From Bacteroidales bacterium Phil6 (lineage in GTDB: Bacteria; Bacteroidota; Bacteroidia; Bacteroidales; F082), in contig NWBN01000027.1 in NCBI GenBank assembly GCA_002633315.1, forward strand, positions 62,001 to 126,000: a DNA stretch of 64,000 nt, read 5' to 3'. Under the pieces are notes generated by a model that did no database searches, was not told the DNA's origin, and saw only the letters and a program-made list of their open reading frames with translations. Both the position numbers and the translations under genes were made by a program. This document shows, piece by piece, positions 17,722 through 27,223 of this stretch (positions within the stretch are counted from its first letter, which is position 1; each line of letters starts with the position of its first letter).

Positions 17722-18044
17722 AGTATTTTTAATAAAATCTGAACGTGTAATAATAAATTAACTCAACAAACAATAATCGCAATAGAAATGTAATAATATC
17801 TTAACAATTCGATAAATATAACATACCAAACCTATCACCACACCTAACTAAATGAAATACAATATAAAATATCTTATCATTAACAAAGGATTTTATTATT
17901 ACAAATCATATAATAACAAACATACAATTATAATATTACATCTAAAAAGCAAAAACATGTGAAAGATGCATTTAATCCTAAAAAATAAAAGGTGTGCCTA
18001 ATTTATATTTCAGCACACCTCCATATTCTTACAATACAGTAACA
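17722..18044. other. AT-rich intergenic region between T9SS gene promoter and atpG
   Basis: Very AT-rich and without a credible reading frame. Apart from the atp terminator at 17980-18020, nothing was recognised. Confidence 0.7.
17980..18020 (-). terminator. Intrinsic terminator of the atp operon
   Basis: AGGTGTGC (18013-18020 read on the minus strand) pairs perfectly with GCACACCT (17990-17997), followed by TTTTATTTTTTA. It lies 24 bases after the atpG stop. Confidence 0.88.
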
Positions 18045-18938
18045 TCAACCATTCAAGGCATTTGCACCGCTTACTATCTCCACAATCTCATTGGTAATAG
18101 AAGACTGTCGTGTTTTGTTATAAGTGATATTCAATTCTTTCAACAACTCCATGGCATTATCGGTTGCCTTTGTCATAGACACCATACGGGCGCCCTGTTC
18201 AGAAGTAAAACTGTCGAGTAATATTTTATATACCTGTAATTTCAATGACTTAGGTATCAACTCATTGAGTATATCTTCCCTATTAGGTTGAAAGATATAG
18301 TCCACCTCTTCAGTTTTCATCTCCTTTTCATCGTAATTTTCATTCTCCACTGCAATGGGAAGAAACTGTTCATGGACGAGTATCTGAGTACCGGCATTTT
18401 TGAACTGGTTATAAACGAATATTATACGGTCGTACTTACGTTCTTTGAAGTCGTTCATAAGACGTTCGGCAAAAGGCACCACATTATCATAAGTAAGACT
18501 ATCCAAAAGGTTACTCTCATTGCCTATGACATGATATTTACGAGCTTTCATCATCTCATCCGCCTTACTGCCAATACAAAGCACATCCACGTTACCCTCT
18601 TCGAGTTGCTGTTTAAAGTCTTCTTTTATCAATCTTTCTGTTTCTTTTATTACAATGGCATTAAAGACGCCGCACAAACCCTTGTTGGATGTCACCGGAA
18701 CAACGAGTATTTTACCGGACTGTCTCATTTCGGCAAAGACACTTTTCGCCGAAGTATCCATATCCGACGACACATCATGCATCAATTTATTCAGATTATC
18801 GGCATAAGGACGCAATGCTGTGATGGCATTCTGGAACTTACGCAGTTTGGAAGCCGACACCATTTTCATGGCGCTGGTAATCTGCATGGTGGAATTTACC
18901 GATTCTATCCTTGTCCTTACTTCTTTAAGATTCGCCAT
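18045..18938 (-). CDS. atpG: F-type ATP synthase gamma subunit
   Basis: Central rotor shaft of F1, 297 residues. It shows the conserved N-terminal helix (MANLKEVRTRIESVNSTMQIT, then SAMKMVSASKLRK) and the C-terminal helix (MVSMTKATDNAMELL, then YNKTRQSSITNEI), which form the coiled coil inside the alpha/beta ring. The GLCGVFNA segment of the central Rossmann part is also present. It is the last gene of the cluster, five bases after atpA, followed by a strong terminator. Confidence 0.97.
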   Translation of the reverse strand: MANLKEVRTRIESVNSTMQITSAMKMVSASKLRKFQNAITALRPYADNLNKLMHDVSSDMDTSAKSVFAEMRQSGKILVVPVTSNKGLCGVFNAIVIKETERLIKEDFKQQLEEGNVDVLCIGSKADEMMKARKYHVIGNESNLLDSLTYDNVVPFAERLMNDFKERKYDRIIFVYNQFKNAGTQILVHEQFLPIAVENENYDEKEMKTEEVDYIFQPNREDILNELIPKSLKLQVYKILLDSFTSEQGARMVSMTKATDNAMELLKELNITYNKTRQSSITNEIVEIVSGANALNG

Positions 18939-18943
18939 AGTTG

Positions 18944-20533
18944 TCAGACTTTACCATTGATACTTTTAACTGTCTCGCCTGCCACTTTTCTCAGTACCTG
19001 TACAATATCATCGTCCAAATTACCGGCACCAAGTCGGTCTAATACGTCTTTATAATTGTCTCTCAATGATTTCAGATATATATTCTGAAATTCCGCAACC
19101 ATCTCGGGTTGTATATCCTTCATCAGGTTATTGACGCCGCAATATATCATTGCCACCTCTTCTTCCACTCTCAAAGGAGAAGACTGAGGTTGTATAAGCA
19201 TCTGAACATTACGTTTACCTTTCTCGAGCACTGCCTGAGTAGCGGGGTCGAGGTCGGAGCCGAACTTGGCGAAAGACTCGAGTTCACGATATTGTGCCTG
19301 GTCTAATTTCAGAGTTCCGGCCACTTTTTTCATGGATTTTATCTGGGCTTTGCCACCGACACGAGACACCGAGATACCCACATTGATAGCGGGACGAATA
19401 CCTGAATTGAAAAGATTCGTCTCCAAGAATATCTGACCGTCGGTAATAGAAATCACATTAGTAGGGATATAGGCAGAAACGTCGCCGGACTGTGTCTCGA
19501 TGACAGGCAGAGCCGTAAGAGAACCGCCGCCTTTCACTTTACCTTTGAGACAATCCGGCAAGTCATTCATATTTTTAGCTATCTCGTCGGATTCTATTAT
19601 CTTGGCAGCACGTTCCAAGAGACGTGAATGAAGATAGAACACGTCGCCCGGATAAGCCTCACGTCCCGGTGGACGACGAAGCAGTAACGACACCTCGCGG
19701 TATGCCACTGCTTGTTTTGACAAGTCATCATAGACCACTAATGCAGCACGCCCGGTATCTCTGAAATATTCTCCAATGGCAGCACCGGCAAAAGGAGCGT
19801 AATACTGCATTGCCGCCGCATCAGAGGCAGTGGCGACAACAACGACGGTATAAGGCAGAGCGCCATGGTCTTCGAGATTCTTCACTATATTGGCAACAGT
19901 AGAACCTTTCTGTCCTACAGCTACATAGATACAATAAACAGGTTCTCCTCTGTCGTAAAACTCTTTCTGGTTAATGATGGTATCGACAGCAATGGTCGTC
20001 TTACCGGTCTGACGGTCACCTATTATCAATTCACGTTGTCCTCTACCGACAGGTATCATGGCGTCAATAGCCTTGATGCCGGTCTGCAATGGTTCATTGA
20101 CAGGCTGACGGAAAATAACGCCCGGAGCCTTGCGGTCTAACGGCATATCATAGGTCTCGCCCTTGATGCTGCCTTTACCGTCAATAGGTTCTCCAAGGGT
20201 ATTCACCACACGTCCGAGAAGTCCTTCGCCTACCTTAATAGAAGCGATGCGACGAGTACATACTACAGTGTCACCTTCGCAAATGTCTCCTGCATCATTA
20301 AGCAACACCACACCGGCATTGTCTTCCTCTAAATTCAACACTATACCTTTTACACCATTTTTCTCGAACTCCACCAACTCGCCCGACTCGGCATCTCTCA
20401 TGCCATAAACACGAGCCACACCGTCACCAACCTGCAACACTGTACCTTTGACATTCAATGAACCTCTCTTGTCGAAATTTGTCAACTCGTCAAGCAAAAT
20501 CGCTGATACTTCAGCGGGTTTAATAGTTCCCAT
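18944..20533 (-). CDS. atpA: F-type ATP synthase alpha subunit
   Basis: Non-catalytic nucleotide-binding subunit of F1, 529 residues, full length. The P-loop is GDRQTGKT, the Walker B region is [13 protein letters not shown], and the arginine-finger segment is [12 protein letters not shown]. The beta-barrel domain and C-terminal helical domain are intact. It sits between atpH and atpG, as in most bacteria, but the gene for its beta partner does not follow in this cluster. Confidence 0.98.
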   Translation of the reverse strand: MGTIKPAEVSAILLDELTNFDKRGSLNVKGTVLQVGDGVARVYGMRDAESGELVEFEKNGVKGIVLNLEEDNAGVVLLNDAGDICEGDTVVCTRRIASIKVGEGLLGRVVNTLGEPIDGKGSIKGETYDMPLDRKAPGVIFRQPVNEPLQTGIKAIDAMIPVGRGQRELIIGDRQTGKTTIAVDTIINQKEFYDRGEPVYCIYVAVGQKGSTVANIVKNLEDHGALPYTVVVVATASDAAAMQYYAPFAGAAIGEYFRDTGRAALVVYDDLSKQAVAYREVSLLLRRPPGREAYPGDVFYLHSRLLERAAKIIESDEIAKNMNDLPDCLKGKVKGGGSLTALPVIETQSGDVSAYIPTNVISITDGQIFLETNLFNSGIRPAINVGISVSRVGGKAQIKSMKKVAGTLKLDQAQYRELESFAKFGSDLDPATQAVLEKGKRNVQMLIQPQSSPLRVEEEVAMIYCGVNNLMKDIQPEMVAEFQNIYLKSLRDNYKDVLDRLGAGNLDDDIVQVLRKVAGETVKSINGKV

Positions 20534-20556
20534 ATTTATTTCTTTTAATTTCTTTT

Positions 20557-21123
20557 TTAATATCCTTTAACAAACAAATTTTTATTAAAGTTCTTTTTCA
20601 AACGTTCGATGACGCCTTTCACACTCGCATCATACTGATAATCGCCATATTCAACGATAAAGCCACCTATTATATTCTTGTCAATGCGGCTCTCTATCTT
20701 GATGTCACCTTTCACTTTATCTTCCACAAACCTCAGCATACGGTGTTTAGTATCATCATCAGTTTCTACGGCAGTGATGATGGTAACGACAGAGATACCT
20801 TTATATGTCAAAAACAATGACTCATACTCACCGAAGACATATTCTATACACGATGATCTTCCTTTTTTCACCATCATAGTCAACAGTTGCATACTGACAT
20901 CGAGGATATGGGGTTTGAAGATTTTAGTCAATATATCGATTTTATTATCTGCCGTAACCAATGATTTTTCAAGAATCACTCTAAGTTCCTCATTCTCTCT
21001 CAAAGTATCGGCAACTGTTTTCAAATCGTAATAACATCTGTCGACAATATTATTTCTCAAGGCATAATCAAAGAAAGCCTTAGCATATCTTCGTACCAAC
21101 AGAACATTTTTCATCATCATCAC
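20557..21123 (-). CDS. atpH: F-type ATP synthase delta subunit
   Basis: Peripheral-stalk subunit connecting subunit b to the top of the alpha/beta ring (OSCP homologue), 188 residues. The N-terminal helical domain ([15 protein letters not shown]) and the C-terminal conserved patch ([26 protein letters not shown]) are recognisable. Four consecutive ATG codons open the gene, so the exact start is uncertain by up to nine bases. The first ATG overlaps the stop of atpF by four bases, which indicates translational coupling. Confidence 0.95.
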   Translation of the reverse strand: MMMMKNVLLVRRYAKAFFDYALRNNIVDRCYYDLKTVADTLRENEELRVILEKSLVTADNKIDILTKIFKPHILDVSMQLLTMMVKKGRSSCIEYVFGEYESLFLTYKGISVVTIITAVETDDDTKHRMLRFVEDKVKGDIKIESRIDKNIIGGFIVEYGDYQYDASVKGVIERLKKNFNKNLFVKGY

Positions 21124-21614
21124 TTTTTATCCTCTTTTTCAAGAAGGCGGTTAATATAAGCGATTTGAGCCTCATCGTTGTCAAGATGCTGTTCAAGGAT
21201 CTTCTCTGCCACCTTGATAGAAATATTGGCTATTTGGTTCTTTATATCTGTCATAGCGGCCATACGTTCATTTTCAATGCTTACCTTAGCATTTTCAATA
21301 ATACGTTCAGCTTCCTCATTAGCTTTGGTTTTAGCTTTTTTCAACATCTCATCGTACTCTTGTCGAGCCTCTGCAAACATCTTATCTCTCTCTTCTTGTG
21401 CCTGTTTCAACAGTTTAGCATTACTTTGTTGAATATTGAGCATTTCCTCATGTATCTTCTCCGCTTCTTCCAAGGCGGTAGCTATCTTCTCCTCTCTATT
21501 TTTCAACATCTTGTTGATGACAGGAAAAGCGAATTTAAGAAGTATGAAGAATACTATCGCAAAGGCGAGTACCATCCAAAACATTAATCCGAAATCCGGT
21601 GTTATGAGTTCCAT
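21120..21614 (-). CDS. atpF: F-type ATP synthase b subunit
   Basis: Peripheral-stalk dimer subunit of Fo, 164 residues. A single N-terminal membrane helix follows the typical MELITPDFGLMFWMVLAF start. After it comes a long charged, Ala/Glu/Lys-rich helix to the C-terminus that forms the stator coiled coil. An in-frame ATG ten codons further upstream would add a polar extension absent from relatives, so the shorter start is preferred. It lies 75 bases after atpE and overlaps atpH. Confidence 0.95.
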   Translation of the reverse strand: MELITPDFGLMFWMVLAFAIVFFILLKFAFPVINKMLKNREEKIATALEEAEKIHEEMLNIQQSNAKLLKQAQEERDKMFAEARQEYDEMLKKAKTKANEEAERIIENAKVSIENERMAAMTDIKNQIANISIKVAEKILEQHLDNDEAQIAYINRLLEKEDKK

Positions 21615-21689
21615 ACTGTAATTTTTATCAGTTGTTAAAAACAATATTCAGTGTTACAGCCAACCGCTGCAACACTGAATCTTAAAAAA

Positions 21690-21959
21690 TTAAAGAGCCA
21701 CAAGCAAACAAACCACTAAAGCGAAGAATGACACGCCTTCCACCAAAGCGGCGGCGATAATCATACTCATCTGAATGTTGCCGGCAGCTTCAGGCTGACG
21801 TGCCATGGACTCCAAAGCACTGCGACCTATATTGCCTATACCAAATGCAGCACCTATGGTTACCAATGCGGCAGCGATAGATGCTCCCATTTTTGCTATA
21901 GGCGCGAGGTCTGTCGCAGCCTTAACCACTTCTTGTAACAAAACAAACAATGTTGACAT
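21690..21959 (-). CDS. atpE: F-type ATP synthase c subunit
   Basis: Membrane rotor-ring subunit, 89 residues with two helices joined by the polar ARQPE loop. Helix 1 is Gly/Ala rich (GAAFGIGNIGR). Helix 2 carries the ion-binding carboxylate in ALVEGVSFFALV. The residue after that Glu is Gly rather than the Ser/Thr of sodium-type rings, which favours proton coupling. That inference rests on one motif only. Confidence 0.97.
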   Translation of the reverse strand: MSTLFVLLQEVVKAATDLAPIAKMGASIAAALVTIGAAFGIGNIGRSALESMARQPEAAGNIQMSMIIAAALVEGVSFFALVVCLLVAL

Positions 21960-21987
21960 AATTTAAAAATTTAAACGGTTTTTTATT

Positions 21988-23136
21988 TCATTCCTTATGT
22001 TCTTCCTTACACGACATTCCGAAATACAATGCTGACAGCAGAGTAAAGACATACGCCTGTATAAATGCCACCAACAGTTCGAGACAATCGACAAAGATAG
22101 CAAGGAGCAATGACACAACAGACATGGCATAACCTGCATACATGCTCATCTCGCCCAACACAAATATTATAGTGATGAATCCCAACACCACGATATGACC
22201 TGCCGTGATATTGGCAAAGAGACGTACCGCCAACACAAAAGGTTTGGTAAAACAACCCACCAACTCAATGACAGGCATCAACGGAACAGGCAGTTTCAAA
22301 TACCACGGCACTCCCGGTGTATTGACTATATCTTTATAATATTCTCTGTTACCAAAAATATTGGTTATAATAAAAGTAAACAAAGCCAACACTATCGTCA
22401 CCGTAATATTGCCTGTAAGATTGGCACCAAACGGGAAAATAGGTATAAGTCCCAACAGATTGTTTATAAAGATGAAGAAAAACACCGTCACCAAATAAGG
22501 CAAGTATTTTTCGTAATGATGTTCGTCTATTGTCTTCTTTGCTATATCGTCTCGAACAAAACATATCAACATCTCGAAAAGAGACTGCAAACCTTTCGGA
22601 GCCTTCTCACCTCTTTTCTTGTATGCCTTGGCGACGAATAGAAACAGCACCACCATCAATGTACATGACACAAACAATCCCAACACATTTTTGGTGATAG
22701 ATATGTCGAAAGGACGTCTTATCTCTCCGTTTTCACCTATAATGACTATTTTACCTTTATATTTACCATCTTCAGGTATGCTAAAGATCACGTCTTTCCC
22801 GTTCTTTTTATTTTTCATTATATATTTGTCGTCATGCGACAAATATCTTGAAGAAAAGACGTACATATTGCCATCATCAAACAGTATCACCGGGAGATAT
22901 ACACTGAGATGTTTGCCTTTCCATGTGAGAATATGCCACTCGTAATCATTGAGCAAATGGTCAATAATAATGCTACCTGCATCTAATTTCTCCTCTATTT
23001 TATTTTCCTCCTGCTCTACGCCATTGTTGTCGGCAGCCAGGGCTTCAACACTGACCGTAAACGTTAACAGCATTAGCAATGAAATAATTACAAATATTTT
23101 ATTACCTGTATAATCTACTATTCTTTTTATTTTCAT
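21988..23136 (-). CDS. atpB: F-type ATP synthase a subunit (long N-terminal form)
   Basis: Membrane stator of Fo that provides the ion half-channels, 382 residues. The essential Arg305 lies in FVLAVRLFANITAGH, and the C-terminal helices (LLAIFVDCLELLVAFIQAYVF) are conserved. The N-terminal about 140 residues precede the core: a signal-like hydrophobic helix and a soluble region with many acidic residues. Such an extension is usual in Bacteroidota and is not a fusion artefact. It is the first gene of this cluster. A -7-like element with one mismatch (TAAAATTG, 23167-23174, minus strand) precedes it. The genes upstream in many relatives (atpD, atpC, atpI) are not here. Confidence 0.96.
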   Translation of the reverse strand: MKIKRIVDYTGNKIFVIISLLMLLTFTVSVEALAADNNGVEQEENKIEEKLDAGSIIIDHLLNDYEWHILTWKGKHLSVYLPVILFDDGNMYVFSSRYLSHDDKYIMKNKKNGKDVIFSIPEDGKYKGKIVIIGENGEIRRPFDISITKNVLGLFVSCTLMVVLFLFVAKAYKKRGEKAPKGLQSLFEMLICFVRDDIAKKTIDEHHYEKYLPYLVTVFFFIFINNLLGLIPIFPFGANLTGNITVTIVLALFTFIITNIFGNREYYKDIVNTPGVPWYLKLPVPLMPVIELVGCFTKPFVLAVRLFANITAGHIVVLGFITIIFVLGEMSMYAGYAMSVVSLLLAIFVDCLELLVAFIQAYVFTLLSALYFGMSCKEEHKE

Positions 23137-23246
23137 TATCCCTTACACACCTATTTATATTTAGCGCAATTTTACGAAAAAAATTTTTCATGTGTGACAT
23201 TTTTTTTATTTTTTTTGATTTCTATTAATAATCAACATAACTTGAT

Positions 23247-23254
23247 TATTTTTG
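23247..23254 (+). promoter_or_regulatory. -7 promoter element four bases before the RNase H start
   Basis: TATTTTTG is followed by only four bases before the ATG at 23259. If it is used as drawn, the mRNA would begin at or very close to the start codon. Confidence 0.5.
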
Positions 23255-23258
23255 TGGC

Positions 23259-23870
23259 ATGGCAAAGAACAAGTATTATACAATATGGAGGGGACACAAT
23301 CCCGGGGTTTACGACAATTGGGAAGAATGTAAATCCAATATTATGAATTATAAAGGAGCATGTTACAAAGGATTTCCTGACAGGATTAGTGCAGAAAAGG
23401 CCTTCAGAGAAGGTTATGAAAGATACAGCAATCGAGCATTGTCATTAGCTGATAATACAGAAGCACCTGTTTTACAAAGCATCGCCGTCGATGCCGCCTG
23501 TTCCGGTAATCCGGGCAATATGGAATACCGCGGTGTTTATGTGGAAGACAACAGAGTGTTGTTTAAAAGCCGTGTTTATGAAGGAGGAACCAATAATATC
23601 GGAGAATTCCTCGCCATAGTACACTGTCTTGCATGGCAACAGAAAAATAACTTTCATTATCCTATATACTCAGACTCTATAAATGGACAGCGTTGGGTAA
23701 GTTTGGGTCTGTGTAAAACGAAACTTTTGGAAACTGAACATAACAAAGATTTGTTTGAAGTAATAAGGCGTGCTGAAAAATGGCTTAGAAACAATGACTT
23801 CAGAGTACCTATCTACAAATGGAAAACCGAGCTGTGGGGAGAAATACCTGCAGACTTCGGCAGAAAATAA
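23259..23870 (+). CDS. Viroplasmin-domain ribonuclease H
   Basis: Type I RNase H that cleaves the RNA strand of RNA-DNA hybrids, 203 residues. Residues about 4-48 form a caulimovirus viroplasmin-like hybrid-binding domain (YYTIWRGHNPGVYDNWEEC to FPDRISAEKAF). The catalytic domain follows with its DEDD residues: Asp in AVDAACSGNPG, Glu in NNIGEF, Asp in YSDS and the last Asp in IPADFGRK. This architecture is standard in Bacteroidota. The next gene starts 26 bases downstream on the same strand and is probably co-transcribed. Confidence 0.93.
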   Translation: MAKNKYYTIWRGHNPGVYDNWEECKSNIMNYKGACYKGFPDRISAEKAFREGYERYSNRALSLADNTEAPVLQSIAVDAACSGNPGNMEYRGVYVEDNRVLFKSRVYEGGTNNIGEFLAIVHCLAWQQKNNFHYPIYSDSINGQRWVSLGLCKTKLLETEHNKDLFEVIRRAEKWLRNNDFRVPIYKWKTELWGEIPADFGRK

Positions 23871-23896
23871 TATTTTCATCAACAAAATGCATACTG

Positions 23897-24652
23897 ATGA
23901 TTAAATTTGAACCTATTTACTTACGTTGCCCGCAGTGCAACTCATGGCTTGAGGGACATAAACTGAGATCCGAGATGGTAAATTCATCCATCTTGTATTC
24001 TGACGGTAAGACACTCAATGACGACTATATCATAACGCCGCAAAAAATCATAATATGTCCTGCATGCAGTCATTGGTTTTGGATAGAACATTATGAAGAA
24101 CCGGCGATAACGACGACAAAACCAACAGAATGGTGCTACGGTTGGAACACATGGCGTTTTTTCGGTGTTCATTTTGCCTCCAACGAAGGCAAGACAGCTC
24201 TAATAGAACACTACAAAAGTTTTCTAACCTCTATTCATAACATAGAACGTGAAATTTATCTGCGTCGTATGCTATGGTGGGCTTATAACGATTTGGTACG
24301 TAACTTCTATCAAGCATCATGGAATTATCTTTTCTCCGGAGAAATGAGTTTCAACGTATGGCGTAAAAATAGAAATAAGATTTTTAAAGGAATGTGGCTA
24401 TTCCGTCATTACCATGAAGAATACATTGACAATTGCATTGCATTGTTACGCCTTGTTGAAAACCGCTATTCGCCAAGCGACGATGAATATGAAAGGTCCA
24501 TATTAGAAATCATGGAACTTTACCGCGAGACAGGACAATATGGCAAGGCACAGGAGATTCTCGACAAAGTGCCACGACGCACCCATTATATCGCCAATAT
24601 TGAAAAAAAGGTAAAACAGAAAAAAGATTTCGTCTTTCTCGTAGTCGGCTGA
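23897..24652 (+). CDS. Unrecognised protein with N-terminal zinc ribbon
   Basis: A 251-residue cytosolic protein I cannot place in a named family. The N-terminus has two Cys pairs, CPQC (residues about 12-15) and CPAC (about 57-60), spaced as in a zinc ribbon. A Trp-rich middle follows (WFWIEHYEEPA, WCYGWNTWRFFGVHF). A helical C-terminal half resembles tetratricopeptide-type repeats (RSILEIMELYRETGQYGKAQE). It has no signal peptide. It follows the RNase H gene by 26 bases, but a functional link is only suggested by position. The start was chosen at the ATG after the RNase H stop, because a longer frame overlaps that gene. Nucleic-acid or protein binding is a guess. Confidence 0.7.
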   Translation: MIKFEPIYLRCPQCNSWLEGHKLRSEMVNSSILYSDGKTLNDDYIITPQKIIICPACSHWFWIEHYEEPAITTTKPTEWCYGWNTWRFFGVHFASNEGKTALIEHYKSFLTSIHNIEREIYLRRMLWWAYNDLVRNFYQASWNYLFSGEMSFNVWRKNRNKIFKGMWLFRHYHEEYIDNCIALLRLVENRYSPSDDEYERSILEIMELYRETGQYGKAQEILDKVPRRTHYIANIEKKVKQKKDFVFLVVG

Positions 24653-24658
24653 TGTAAT

Positions 24659-25387
24659 TCATTTTTCAGTAACTTCAGCCAATAGGCTGTTTATTACGTA
24701 TGAGGCACAAAAACACCCGAATACGGCAGGCATATATGAGATTGTGCCTACAGTAGCCACCTTATTATCCACTTTCTCATCTTCTACAATGAAAGCATCG
24801 TCCGACACTTTTTCCGGAGAGAATACCACCGTTATGCCTTCTCTTATACCTAAACGATGCAGTCTTTTACGTATGTAAAAAGCGAGTCTGCAATTATAAG
24901 ATTTCGATATATCGACTATCTCTATTTTTTCAGGAAAAAATTTTCCGCCAGCACCCATGCAACTAACTATATTACGAGCATTCTTTACAGCATAATATAG
25001 AAGAAACACCTTGGGAGCAAGAGTGTCTATGGCATCGACGACAAAATCGAAAGGCTGTTGCATAAGATCTATGATAGACTGTTCTTTAAGATATTGCGTC
25101 ATGACATGCAGATTGATGTCCGGATTGATATCTTTGATACGTTCTGCCATCACTTCAGTCTTATAACGTCCTATAGTGCTGTCCAAAGCTAATAACTGCC
25201 TGTTTTTATTGGTAATGTTGACAATGTCACTGTCCACTATAGTCATATTACCTATTCCTGCACGTACAAGTTGTTCGGCTGTATATGCTCCCACGCCTCC
25301 AAGTCCTACGACAAGAACATGAGCATTTGCGAGACGTTCAACGCCTTCCTTTCCTATCAATATTTCAGTACGCGATTTCCAATCCAT
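24659..25387 (-). CDS. tcdA: tRNA threonylcarbamoyladenosine dehydratase (ThiF/E1-like)
   Basis: ATP-dependent enzyme that cyclises the N6-threonylcarbamoyladenosine at position 37 of ANN-decoding tRNAs, 242 residues. The E1-like Rossmann site VVGLGGVGAYTAEQLVRAGI is followed by IVDSDIVNITNKNRQ and VVDAIDTLAPK. The region NIVSCMGAGGKFFPEKIEIVDI matches the TcdA/YgdL family rather than ThiF or MoeB: there is no ubiquitin-like partner and no zinc CxxC pairs. It is the last gene of a three-gene operon, one base after the TatD-type gene. Confidence 0.9.
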   Translation of the reverse strand: MDWKSRTEILIGKEGVERLANAHVLVVGLGGVGAYTAEQLVRAGIGNMTIVDSDIVNITNKNRQLLALDSTIGRYKTEVMAERIKDINPDINLHVMTQYLKEQSIIDLMQQPFDFVVDAIDTLAPKVFLLYYAVKNARNIVSCMGAGGKFFPEKIEIVDISKSYNCRLAFYIRKRLHRLGIREGITVVFSPEKVSDDAFIVEDEKVDNKVATVGTISYMPAVFGCFCASYVINSLLAEVTEK

Positions 25388-25388
25388 A

Positions 25389-26057
25389 TTATCTGCAAAA
25401 ACATTTTACAAAATTGTTATAAATATTATCTCTCAAAAACTCTACATCCATATCAAGCAATGATGATGCCCTTTCATAAACTGCCTTTATCGGCACAGTT
25501 GACACATCTGTCTCAAAAAACAGTTTATCCATTGGTATCATTTTCAATAACATCGAAGCCTTATTGTCGTCATGCAACGACATTATTCCCAAGGAAATAC
25601 CAACATCATGCTGAAGCAGTTGTTCCGCCATCCTCAACGACCCTCTGAAACCATGTATTATCCATGGCATAACGGCACCAGATATTTTTCGTATCTCAAT
25701 AATGTCGTAACAAGAACGTACTGCATGTATTATCAGTGGCTTGGCATGACATTCCGACAATTCTATCTCTTTGACAAACACTTCTTTTTGTTCAGCAACA
25801 GTATCTATATGACATCTGTCCAATCCCGCCTCCCCAACAGCCAACACACAATCATTATCTAAATATTCATCGATAATACCAAACAAAGATGCCTTATCGA
25901 TATCGGATTTTATGCTCCACGGATGTATTCCAACACTGCACAAAAAATCTTCATCGAAATGAAATGCAATATCTGCAACATCTAAACTTACTACCTCAAC
26001 GATATCGTGATCATGAGAACTACATCCATGTGTATGAATATCAACAAAACACGCCAC
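25389..26057 (-). CDS. TatD-family metal-dependent hydrolase
   Basis: TIM-barrel metallohydrolase, probably a nuclease, of 222 residues, a little shorter than the usual about 260. Metal-ligand motifs are FVDIHTHG near the N-terminus, VGEAGLDR, PLIIHAV, WIIHGFRGS and FFETDVS near the C-terminus. The shortness comes mainly from compact loops; all motifs are present. It lies two bases after the phosphatase gene and one base before tcdA, so the three are one transcript. Confidence 0.87.
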   Translation of the reverse strand: MACFVDIHTHGCSSHDHDIVEVVSLDVADIAFHFDEDFLCSVGIHPWSIKSDIDKASLFGIIDEYLDNDCVLAVGEAGLDRCHIDTVAEQKEVFVKEIELSECHAKPLIIHAVRSCYDIIEIRKISGAVMPWIIHGFRGSLRMAEQLLQHDVGISLGIMSLHDDNKASMLLKMIPMDKLFFETDVSTVPIKAVYERASSLLDMDVEFLRDNIYNNFVKCFCR

Positions 26058-26059
26058 GT

Positions 26060-26764
26060 TTACAAATCTAAATTATGTTGCACCAACAATTCTTTAGTGT
26101 CCAAGTTAAAAGCGGTAAGATTGCCGAATCCGGCATTCGAGCTGCCATAATACACACCATTGTCAAGAGCTATAAACCCATAATTGGGATTATCGAGGAA
26201 CAAGTTTATCATACTCAACTCCATCGGTATATGACCATGAATGACTTTTTTGCCTCCGATTTTGTCTCTATTAACTTTAAAATCCCTTATCCATATCATG
26301 CTGTAAAGGTCTTCAAAAGGATTGATGATTTTAAAATTAAATCCTGCATGTACCAACACATATTCTTCTAATTCAATATAATACCTGCCTTGTTTCATCC
26401 AATCAATATACTTTTGATTTATTTTACGAGGCCTGTTGACTTCAAAACTCTTCAATGTATTTGCTGCACCATGTTTCCTCCAATCTCTTTCCACTCCGCT
26501 TCGACCAAACCAGCGGTTCTGGTCTGCTTCCCAAGCATCAATACAATATTTTTCATGATTACCGATTAGATAATTGACATTATATGATTCTTCCGTAATA
26601 TGAATAATGTAATCTATTACCTCTTTCGAACTATCTCCTCTGTCTATATAGTCCCCAAGAAGATACAATGTATCTTCTTTAGTGAGACCAATCTCCCTTT
26701 CCACCAATGACTTAAAAGTCTTAAAACAGCCATGTATATCCGGAATAACCCAACGATTTCCCAT
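26060..26764 (-). CDS. Serine/threonine-type metallophosphoesterase
   Basis: Calcineurin-like phosphatase of 234 residues, close to lambda phosphatase and the PrpA/PrpB group. The two-metal site is complete: PDIHGC, LGDYIDRGD, GNHE, VLVHAGFNF and VIHGHIP. The substrate could be a phosphoprotein or a dinucleotide, since ApaH-like enzymes share these motifs. It is the first gene of the operon with TatD and tcdA and is driven by a well-matched promoter. Confidence 0.88.
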   Translation of the reverse strand: MGNRWVIPDIHGCFKTFKSLVEREIGLTKEDTLYLLGDYIDRGDSSKEVIDYIIHITEESYNVNYLIGNHEKYCIDAWEADQNRWFGRSGVERDWRKHGAANTLKSFEVNRPRKINQKYIDWMKQGRYYIELEEYVLVHAGFNFKIINPFEDLYSMIWIRDFKVNRDKIGGKKVIHGHIPMELSMINLFLDNPNYGFIALDNGVYYGSSNAGFGNLTAFNLDTKELLVQHNLDL

Positions 26765-26788
26765 ATTTCAAACAGTCATTTTTATTTG

Positions 26789-26819
26789 CAAATATACACG
26801 TTTTAATACTAAAAACAAC
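26789..26819 (-). promoter_or_regulatory. Promoter of phosphatase-TatD-tcdA operon
   Basis: On the minus strand GTTG (26816-26819), exactly 19 bases, then TATATTTG (26789-26796), 24 bases before the ATG. Confidence 0.7.
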
Positions 26820-27160
26820 ATCAACACTCAAATGATACAAAAATATCTACGAATGAAAAATGATTTGCAAAGCAAATGTCTTTACTGTAAATTTTATTAA
26901 ATTGTTCAAAACCTAATTTACAAACATAATATAACACCGTGAACATTTACCATTACTATTAAAACCTGTCTTTTGTATTCTTATTCTTCTGCAGAAATAA
27001 GAACCTAAAAAACAGTATTCCCACAAACTATATTTTTTGATAACATTTGTTTTGTTTACAAATCATATTCAAAATATCAGCAATCAAACAAAAATACTAC
27101 ATTAATGTTCAAATAAAACAAAAAAATTATAATTAATTTGAATTGAAGAACACAGGTACA

Positions 27161-27200
27161 TAAAAAAACGGTGCGTCAGATTTTTATTCCGGCACACCGT
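27161..27200 (-). terminator. Intrinsic terminator of HdeD-type gene
   Basis: On the minus strand ACGGTGTG pairs with CGCACCGT (one G-U pair), closing a loop, and is followed by TTTTTTTA. It lies 23 bases after the stop. Confidence 0.85.
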
Positions 27201-27223
27201 TATTGAAAATATTGCTTATTACA

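Larger units (their letters stand above)
26765..27223. other. AT-rich intergenic region between two minus-strand units
   Basis: No credible reading frame. It holds the phosphatase-operon promoter at one end and the HdeD-type gene terminator at the other. Nothing else was recognised. Confidence 0.7.

Noticed and set aside
21690..21959. Sodium-type ATP synthase c subunit
   Set aside because: The residue after the ion-binding Glu is Gly, not Ser/Thr, so the sodium signature is not met.
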